From positions 152,491-216,490 of the forward strand of contig WNNJ02003493.1 in the NCBI GenBank assembly GCA_012934845.2: a stretch of DNA of 64,000 nucleotides. Reading direction: 5' to 3'. Position numbers and translations under genes: made by a program. The notes under the pieces are model-generated. The model was given only the letters and a program-made list of their open reading frames with translations, did no database searches and was not told the origin of the DNA. The DNA is from Pomphorhynchus laevis (taxonomy: Eukaryota; Acanthocephala; Palaeacanthocephala; Echinorhynchida; Pomphorhynchidae). Positions 57,561 to 64,000 of this stretch are shown here, piece after piece. Every line of letters starts with the position of its first letter. The first letter of the stretch is position 1.

Positions 57561-58290
57561 TGAAATATATGTTTCGATATATATAAAGATAAATAATAAA
57601 TAATTATAATACATTAAAATATATTATTTTAATGTATATATTATTTTAATATATATATTTTAATTAATGCATTAAAATATAATACATTAAATAATGAAAT
57701 TTTAAGAATTGCAACAATTTGTAATGATATTGACTTTCTTAATTATATAAAGATATGAAATATATGTTTCGATATATATAAAGATAAATAATAAATAATT
57801 ATAATACATTAAAATATATTATTTTAATGTATATATTATTTTAATATATATATTTTAATTAATGCATTAAAATATAATACATTAAATAATGAAATTTTAA
57901 GAATTGCAACAATATGTAATGATATTGACTTTCTTAATTATATAAAGATATGAAATATATGTTTCGATATATATAAAGATAAATAATAAATAATTATAAT
58001 ACATTAAAATATATTATTTTAATGTATATATTATTTTAATATATATATTTTAATTAATGCATTAAAATATAATACATTAAATAATGAAATTTTAAGAATT
58101 GCAACAATTTGTAATGATATTGACTTTCTTAATTATATAAAGATATGAAATATATGTTTCGATATATATAAAGATAAATAATAAATAATTATAATACATT
58201 AAAATATATTATTTTAATGTATATATTATTTTAATATATATATTTTAATTAATGCATTAAAATATAATACATTAAATAATGAAATTTTAC
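57481..58290. repeat. Tandem array, 195-bp unit, about 4.1 copies
   Basis: Units start at 57481, 57676, 57871, 58066 and 58261 (partial) with AATATAATACATTAAATAAT. The first 60 bases are RT codons of the adjoining Penelope copy; the rest is AT-rich (AAGATAAATAATAAATAATT and similar). Units are almost identical, so the expansion is recent. Confidence 0.93.
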
Positions 58291-58539
58291 GAATTATCAT
58301 AATATAATTTTTATTCAAAGTCATTTAAATAATTTAATAGATACATAGGGTACTATTATTAATTTAAACTGATATTTTTTAAATATCAGAAATCTGAAAT
58401 TTAATCTGAAATTAGAAATAATTTTTATTATTTCTAATAATAAAATTATTAGAAATTTATATAATTATTGAAATTTATAGCTTGTGTGAGCATTACATAG
58501 ATGGTCTCACAGATGTTGACGTCGATCTTAGGCAGTTAA

Positions 58540-59400
58540 GCGTTTATAAAGAGATTCAAAAAAATCGAATATCTAACGAACAGGACGAGCAATTTCGCCT
58601 AATGCAAACCCCTTGATCCGGTCCTTAAAAGTTCCATCGAGCACGCATCAGTAAAAGGATCATCCGCTTGACTGACCGTATTTCCAACGCATGATACACA
58701 AACGAGAATGAGCAGCATTGCTTTTCGCGACTCAATTTTAGCAAGGTATGGTGCACTTCCAACAGATGCTCCCAGAACATGCCAGTGTGGTGAGGCAAAC
58801 TCTATCTCCCATGCATTCTAGTGTCCAGTTGGGGGATTGCCATCAATGAGACACGACATAATTTGGTATTTCCTCGTAGAGAAGTTAACAAAGGTGTATC
58901 AACACGTTTAAATTGAGCCTAATCTGAGTCCCATCAGTGAAAGTGTCAAATTTCGCAATCGCACTACTACAACGGATCCTGAAGCAAGATTAGACATCTC
59001 ATGTTCAGGCCTTTTTTGGAGACAGAACGGAGCGTACTATCATAGATATCTGCGTTTTTAATGCTCACGCTCCATCTAACTCCTCCAACAGTCTCGATTC
59101 ATGCTTTCATTTTGACGATCAAGAAAAAGATGTAAATACCTAGAGCGCGTTATGGATATCAAACGAGCTTCATTAATTCCCGTCGTCTTCTCAAGCCACG
59201 GTATAGCTGGTAAGGAGTCCGGTATTTTTAAAGCGGTTGGCCGGTTGCATCTCTCAGAAACATCATACATCATACTCTGACGAAATACTAAGGTTGAGAG
59301 GACATATTGGTATTGTTTTAGCCAAAATGCCCTCGCGCTGTATCCGAGGTGCGGGCTCAGCAATTCACCGACCGTGTAATAGCGCCCTTTTTGCAAAACC
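58540..59400 (+). mobile_element. Non-LTR-type retroelement, remnant 3 (different lineage)
   Basis: Plus-strand text over several frames: 'AFRDSILARYGALPTDAPRT', 'CQCGEANSISHAF', 'CPVGGLPSMRHDI' (a Cys/His finger with the RH motif), 'DPEARLDISCSGLFW' (nuclease-like core), then 'RASLIPVVFSSHGIAGKES' and 'RCIRGAGS' near 59355. The same order occurs in RT-derived gene models of many invertebrates. It belongs to another lineage than remnants 1, 2 and 4. The minus-strand open frame over 59076-59396 is a shadow. Confidence 0.68.
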
Positions 59401-59474
59401 CACTTAAGTTGTTACATTTGAGATCTAAAGTAAATACACTCTTGAAGAATTTAATCTATTACAAGAAATTAGTT

Positions 59475-59550
59475 AAAGTGATTACAGCTAATTACAATTG
59501 ATTACAGCTAATTACAATTGACTCAGCTAATTACAATTGATTACATCTAA
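59475..59550. repeat. Short tandem repeat, 20-base unit
   Basis: GATTACAGCTAATTACAATT repeats three to four times just before the 5' end of the retroelement at 59551. Confidence 0.75.
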
Positions 59551-60345
59551 TAACACATTGCCGTCGACAACATAATACCGTCGGAAACCTCTTGGCAAAT
59601 AGAAGGGGCAAAGCTTGGTATTTGCCAGCATTGTAACAGGCCAATCGCACTTACAAAATTAGGAAATGTACGTTTTCACAAGAGTTTTGGGGTTCGGTGC
59701 CCAGGCACTAGCTGCGCTTCGATTGTTGATTACACATCCAATATTTCCTCTTATGTCAAACTTACAGCCGAACGTCAAACCTACAAAGGATCTGAAATGG
59801 CTTCGACCAACGACGTTTCCCACAATTTGAACGCATATAAAACGCTTCACCGTATTTGGGCATCACCTACGTTGGCAGTAGGACGAATCCCTTGGAGTTT
59901 ACGAAATAAAGCAGCTCGAATTTTTATTAATCTTATTGAGGAGGCACTAGAACATAAATTGCCATATAGCTGGACTAGTCTTTTGGGGTTCGCAAAAGTG
60001 TGCCTATCAGCTCATTCAGGTGATCACCGAAATGTACGAAAACATATAGAGAATGCACTAAAGTCAGCCGAAAACAGGCAGTTTGATACTTCCTTTCTCA
60101 CGCATGTTTGTACTCAACAAACGACCTGACATAAACACGACAAATCAAAGACAATGACAATCGAACTTGTGCAACAGGGAAACTACGGCAAGGCAATGAA
60201 ACGAATATCTTCGTCACGGCTGGCGCCGTTCACAGAACAGACACATCGTGGAATATTTAGACGATGGAATAATTGGAGGTGAACCCAAGGCAGTTGCTAT
60301 CACATTAAACATGATTGCAAATGAGCTGGAAAAATCAGACTATCA

Positions 60346-62127
60346 ATGAATTGGCAAAAAACCGAATTACTAGGCCACACAGAAGCAATTATCTCAACGC
60401 AGACAGGATGGACTCACTCTCCACATACCAAGTCTGACGGCAATTTTACTCTTTTGGGATGCCCAATTGGTTCGCAAGAATTTGTAGAAGCATATCTCAT
60501 AAATAGTTGCTTACCAAACATAGTAAATGACACAAAGCTTGTCGTGTCGCTTCCGGACGCTCATGTGGCTTACCTGCTATTGCGCCACTGTGCTTCCGCT
60601 CAACGAATAGCATTCCTAATGAGGAATGTAGATCCAGCAAGCACCGAACTTTTCTGTAAGCAGTTTGATAATGCTGTGATACGGGCGATGGAAATCATCG
60701 CTTCAATACAACTGTCAGCGCGAACACGATCTCAAGTTGAGCTCCCACTAAAAATGGGCGGTCTGGGCCTTAGGAGTACAAACAAACACAGAGCGGCAGT
60801 CTTTGCAGCAAGCGTTAGCACAGTGGCCGCGTTTGTAAACCAGGATCCAAATACATTTCCGGGCTTTGTAAACACGAATGAAATACTTGCGCTACACGGA
60901 GCAGAAGTGGAACAACAGGCTTCATCCACAAGACAACATCAAATATCGTTCAAAATTGACTCAGAGAAGCGTAAAAATCTATTAGACACTGGAGATGATC
61001 GGACAAGGGCCAGACTAATAGCGGTATCACAGCCACATGCGAACGCATGGTTACAATGCGCCCCAAATTGAAGTCTCGGCCTAGCTCTTACCGACCAAGA
61101 ATTTACAATTCTTATAAGAATGTGGTTAGGCCTGCAAATTGCTCCATGTGACTACCGTTGTAGTCGATGTTTTCGAAACGCAGATGCTGAGGGCTTCCAT
61201 GCACTAACTTGCAACTACGGTGGTTTTCCAGGAATGCGTCATAATGGAATTCGTGACGTCGTTCTCCAGGCGGCACAATCAGCAGGAATGCATGTGGGTT
61301 GCGAGGTTCGCAACCTTGTCCAAAATCTTTAAGAACGGCCAGCCGATATTCTGATCTACGGGGATCCTTCAGATGCTATAGACTTCACGGTAACACGTCC
61401 ACTACAGAAATCTTTTCTTCGCCAGTCAGCTTATGTGCCTGGTTACGCAGCTGCGCAGTACGCATCATCGGTCAAAGATAGAAAGTACCGTGCTAAAATG
61501 ATTGAGGCGGGATATAACTTCATACCTGCAGTCTTGGAGTGTTACGGCGGCTGGAATATGGAAGGGGAGAAAATCATCAGACGAATCGCCCGATACTTAG
61601 CAATTCGATCATCTATATCATACAGCATCGTATTTGCACGGCTCTTTCAACGAATATCAATAGCACTCATGAGAGGAAATTCAAAAGCTATATTATCTAG
61701 CATTAATATGTTAAGCCGACCGTATTACGAGATCGCTAACCCCATAATGGAGAATCCCACACGAAGAATGAACCCCTTCCAGGCACTTGATCTGGCAGTT
61801 GACTCTCTTCCATCGTCAATTGATCAGTCCGTTCCTGGATACATTGAATTTAACAATACAAATGAAGTAACTGTCACGCTAGCTAATATACCAGGATCCA
61901 GTGTCAATACGTCAGTTTATACAGGAACTCATAAATTGTGTTCCTACAGAGATTGTGTACTTATAGAAGAAAACGGAAAATTCACACTAAAAGTATTGAG
62001 CTCTGCAATCACAGTAAAGCCCAAAGTCTTTCAAGCAAAATTAAGCCACATTTTGACACCTTTCTGCAACAATGTGACAATTCATCAAATAATAACGACG
62101 CTGATGATCCTGAATCTTTACCTATAA
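60346..62127 (+). pseudogene. Retroelement RT-nuclease protein, C-terminal two thirds
   Basis: Three open stretches (60346-61071, 61120-61332, 61435-62127) lie in the same frame, separated only by stops at 61069 and 61330. They cover the RT thumb ('FTLLGCPIGSQEFVEAYL'), a linker ('ARLIAVSQPHANAWLQCAP'), the finger, the nuclease-like core and 'YNFIPAVLECYGGW' with 'FARLFQRISIALMRGN', the last helices shared with remnant 1. Few breaks imply this copy is younger than the other three remnants. Confidence 0.75.
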
Positions 62128-62444
62128 ACTCACAGCCAGAAACCGAAATTAGTAAACAGACCGTCGATTATATGACACATGACGTACATACATTATCTGA
62201 TTCTGAATTAACTGACAGTTTATCGAACGCAAATAGTGATAATCATGAATCGGACGGAAGTTTTAATTATGAAACAGAATCATTAACTGAATTTTGTGAA
62301 ACAGATCAAATAATCACGCCCACTATAAACAAACAGATGATACCGGAAAAAGGCCGGCTAGTTGTCAGTGGATCGGTTGATTCAGATATTCTAGATGATC
62401 AGGCGCTATCTGAAAGTAGTGATAACGAAGAGGAGGAAGTCTAA
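61938..62444 (+). CDS. Acidic Ser/Asp-rich open frame at the retroelement 3' end
   Basis: This 168-codon frame overlaps the end of the preceding frame by 190 bases. After position 62127 it is rich in S, D, E and N ('HTLSDSELTDSLSNANSDN', later 'LSESSDNEEEEV'). The bases before 62127 look coded in the other frame, so the natural reading is a frame change near 62060-62125, making this the C-terminal tail of the retroelement protein. A separate small protein is possible but less likely. Confidence 0.45.
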   Translation: MFLQRLCTYRRKRKIHTKSIELCNHSKAQSLSSKIKPHFDTFLQQCDNSSNNNDADDPESLPINSQPETEISKQTVDYMTHDVHTLSDSELTDSLSNANSDNHESDGSFNYETESLTEFCETDQIITPTINKQMIPEKGRLVVSGSVDSDILDDQALSESSDNEEEEV

Positions 62445-62449
62445 CGCTA

Positions 62450-63168
62450 TCGATTATGGACATTATACGAAGAGGTTAAAACTATTTCTTTGACATTGTT
62501 GTTTATAGTCAATCTTTCCTTTGGACAAAAAAATTAATAACTTAACTATCTTGACAATTTCAACATTGCTATCTATTTAATTTAAATACACAGGACCCAT
62601 TTGCGGGTAACCAATTTATTTGTAACTGTTATTATTAATAAAATAATAATAAAATAATAATAATAAAATTATTAGAAATGATGACGGAATGATGGCGGAA
62701 TGATGACGAAGTCCTTAATTCTATCTAAGTGTCAATTTAGCAGGAGCGTTCAAAAAACAATAACATCTACTGATACTGAATGTAGCTGCTGTTGATTTTT
62801 AAATGGATTGAATCAACGTGCAGAATTAAAGTATTAAAATTTCATTTATTACAATGACTGCACAAGTTTAAGTTAACCAATCTGATCACTTATTAAGTCA
62901 GTTTATATTAAAAAATTGAACTATATAGTTAAAATTTATTTTGTTGAATTCTTTATTAGAAATTTTTCTGTATTTTTTCATTATTTTTATATTAAATTAA
63001 AATATTTTAATACTAATTTTAAGAAACGTGTGCCGCTTATGATTAACAATTTTTTAAATTTTAAACATCTTTAATACTTTTTAATATTTCTTCGAATATT
63101 TTTAAAAATATATCTTAAAAGCATCTATTAATATTTCAGGCGTTTTTGAATATGTTTACATAATTAAG
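62450..63168. other. End of giant intron before DOCK exon 14
   Basis: AT-rich. An imperfect ATGATGGCGGA / ATGATGACG run lies at 62680-62715. No gene is seen. Confidence 0.4.
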
Positions 63169-63303
63169 ATTGACAAAAGAATATTTGGAAGTTATTTCCG
63201 AGTTATATTTCATGGTCACAGTCTGCGTGAAATTGACAACATTGAATTTGTTTATAAGGAAGCACCTTTAACAAAGTTATCCGAAGTTGCAGATCGATTG
63301 GAG
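63169..63303 (+). CDS. DOCK exon 14 (DHR-2)
   Basis: The exon has 45 codons. The start was chosen at ATAATTAAG|ATTGAC because this keeps phase 0 and gives exactly the residue count of vertebrate DOCK7 between the preceding helix and 'KRMFG'. A stronger-looking acceptor at 63137-63139 would need phase 1. 'DKRIFGSYFRV' and 'FVYKEAPLTKLSEVADRLE' match 'GKRMFGTYFRV' and 'FVYKEPAITKLAEISHRLE'. The donor is GAG|GTAATA. Confidence 0.93.
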
Positions 63304-63369
63304 GTAATAATTTCTAAAATTTATATTAATATTCTCCAATTTAAATTGAATTTCTTTGACAAAATATAG

Positions 63370-63484
63370 TTACGGTTTTTCTCCATTTGACCGGATTTCG
63401 GGTCGCTGCGGAGTTTTGTAAATTACGTTACTTCAAGTGTCACGATTCTAAGTGATACATTAGAAGAACTCGATGCGTTCCATG
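63370..63484 (+). CDS. Possible DOCK exon 15 with an in-frame TGA
   Basis: It follows exon 14 after a 66-base intron with acceptor AATATAG and ends at a good donor, G|GTAAGG. In phase 0 the frame reads 'LRFFSI', then TGA, then 'PDFGSLRSFVNYV' and 'VTILSDTLEELDAFH'. The last part only loosely resembles the 'YIQITYVEPYFDTYEMKD' stretch expected here. Either the exon is real with a premature stop, the base call is wrong, or this is not an exon. Confidence 0.35.
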
Positions 63485-63865
63485 GTAAGGTTTGGAATTT
63501 TATCTTTAAAACTATGCCAATGACTACTGCGAGGTATATTTACGAAATGATCGGTCTTAATCACATTACTAAGATGTCGTTCCCTAGGCATTCTTAGAAC
63601 GTGTTCAAGCCAAATCAACTAACTCTTCAATTTTCAAAATCAAATGCATTATTTAGAGACTATTTAGGATGATTGAGCTCTTAACCTAGTTTCTTACACC
63701 TAAATCGGCCAGATTAGGAATGTAACTTTAAAACCGATCTTGTTCTTTTGCTTATTGTATAATGCTAATGAAAACTAAGCTTGAACAATAAATAGAAAGT
63801 GTTGCCTGAAGTATCTTTACTATTACGGATTTATTACAAACAACGCATTACTGCATTAACTAAAT

Positions 63866-63904
<39 letters not shown>

Positions 63905-64000
63905 GAAAGACTTGACACCGACGACCAGGATACTTATTGTATTCGTTCATATATTAATATTAAAGAATAAATATATATATATATATATATTAAGGGAATG
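63485..64000. other. Downstream intron with AT microsatellites
   Basis: Dinucleotide (TA)n runs lie at about 63868-63901 and 63969-63991. No further DOCK exon was recognised before the window ends. Confidence 0.55.

Larger units (their letters stand above)
59551..62444 (+). mobile_element. Non-LTR-type retroelement, remnant 4, largely in one frame
   Basis: One frame runs from 59551 to 62127 with only three in-frame stops (near 60127, 61069 and 61330) and one frame change around 60230-60345. In order: an N-terminal finger ('CQHCNRPIALTKL' with later H and 'CPGTSC'), 'WTSLLGFAKVCLSAHSGDH', and 'NYGKAMKRISSS'. A deletion removes most RT motifs, then the catalytic box 'YLDDGIIGG' (about 60250) follows. 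Next come 'LPLKMGGLGLRSTNKHRA' (60747), a C-x2-C finger with 'FHALTC' and 'RHNGIRDVV' (61150-61260), and a nuclease-like core 'RPADILIYGDPSDAIDFTV' (61337-61393). The C-terminus ends in a serine/aspartate-rich tail in another frame. Proteins with an RT, a Cys/His finger and a PD-(D/E)xK core are typical of the R2 superfamily of LINEs; the clade is inferred. Confidence 0.8.
1414..63484 (+). other. DOCK6/7/8-type guanine-nucleotide exchange factor gene, partial, at least 14 exons
   Basis: Gene-level entry; exons follow separately. DOCK proteins are atypical exchange factors that load GTP on Rac or Cdc42 through a DHR-2 domain at membranes. Seen: fourteen short open segments on one strand, each with AG before and GT after, whose phases join without conflict apart from two expected gaps. 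In order they match the course of vertebrate DOCK6/7 as I remember it, including a stretch like 'VLEESAISDD' and one like 'KRIFGSYFRV', both hallmarks of the DOCK C-terminal half. The N-terminal DHR-1 part and the catalytic end of DHR-2 lie outside the window. Segments expected between exons 1 and 2 (about 50-60 residues) and between exons 9 and 10 (about 55 residues) were not found. Introns range from 44 bp to 21.3 kb. The sequence diverges well beyond typical arthropod or vertebrate orthologues, so the exact subfamily member is inferred. Confidence 0.85.

Noticed and set aside
59076-59396. Minus-strand 106-codon frame
   Set aside because: The plus strand here carries the retroelement C-terminus; this is its shadow.

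Overview
The window is strongly AT-rich nuclear DNA of an invertebrate animal. Genes are split by GT-AG introns whose lengths run from 44 bases to about 21 kb, the standard code fits, and most of the sequence is decayed transposable elements. The species cannot be named from this sequence. The protein families (a DOCK guanine-nucleotide exchange factor and small transgelin-like calponin-homology proteins) are animal ones.

One host gene frames the whole window. Fourteen exons on the plus strand (1414 to 63303, with a doubtful fifteenth at 63370-63484) keep a consistent splice phase and read as a DOCK6/7/8-type protein. They run from the helical middle of the protein into the DHR-2 domain. The gene is incomplete at both ends, and about 50-60 expected residues are missing at two internal points. 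Its introns hold nearly everything else.

Layout: 1-5.2 kb is AT-rich intron with inverted-repeat (foldback) elements. 5.2-20.4 kb holds DOCK exons 2-9 separated by Penelope-like fragments, local repeats, a fossil RT/RNase H element near 12 kb and several perfect hairpins. 20.4-31.7 kb is one or more introns with a decayed Jockey/I-type LINE (24.2-26.9 kb), rearranged pieces of its relatives (26.9-28.8 kb) and a GIY-YIG Penelope-like element (30.0-30.7 kb). 31.7-41.9 kb holds DOCK exons 10-13 around a 25-copy satellite of 174/166 bp and a retroelement remnant at 39.2-41.1 kb. 41.9-63.2 kb is a single giant intron. It contains two antisense, intronless transgelin-like genes (50.56-50.92 and 55.74-56.11 kb), many copies of one Penelope-like family, 346-bp and 195-bp tandem repeats, and three remnants of retroelements whose RT proteins end in a zinc-finger plus nuclease-like region. 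One of these (59.55-62.44 kb) is still largely in one frame.

Functionally there are two stories. The DOCK protein would activate Rac/Cdc42-type GTPases, and the nested CH-domain proteins would bind actin, so both concern the cytoskeleton; their nesting may be chance. The rest records repeated retroelement insertion, above all of a Penelope-like family whose conserved 3' tail looks able to form a knotted RNA fold. That tail and the intronic satellite are the parts most worth a second look.
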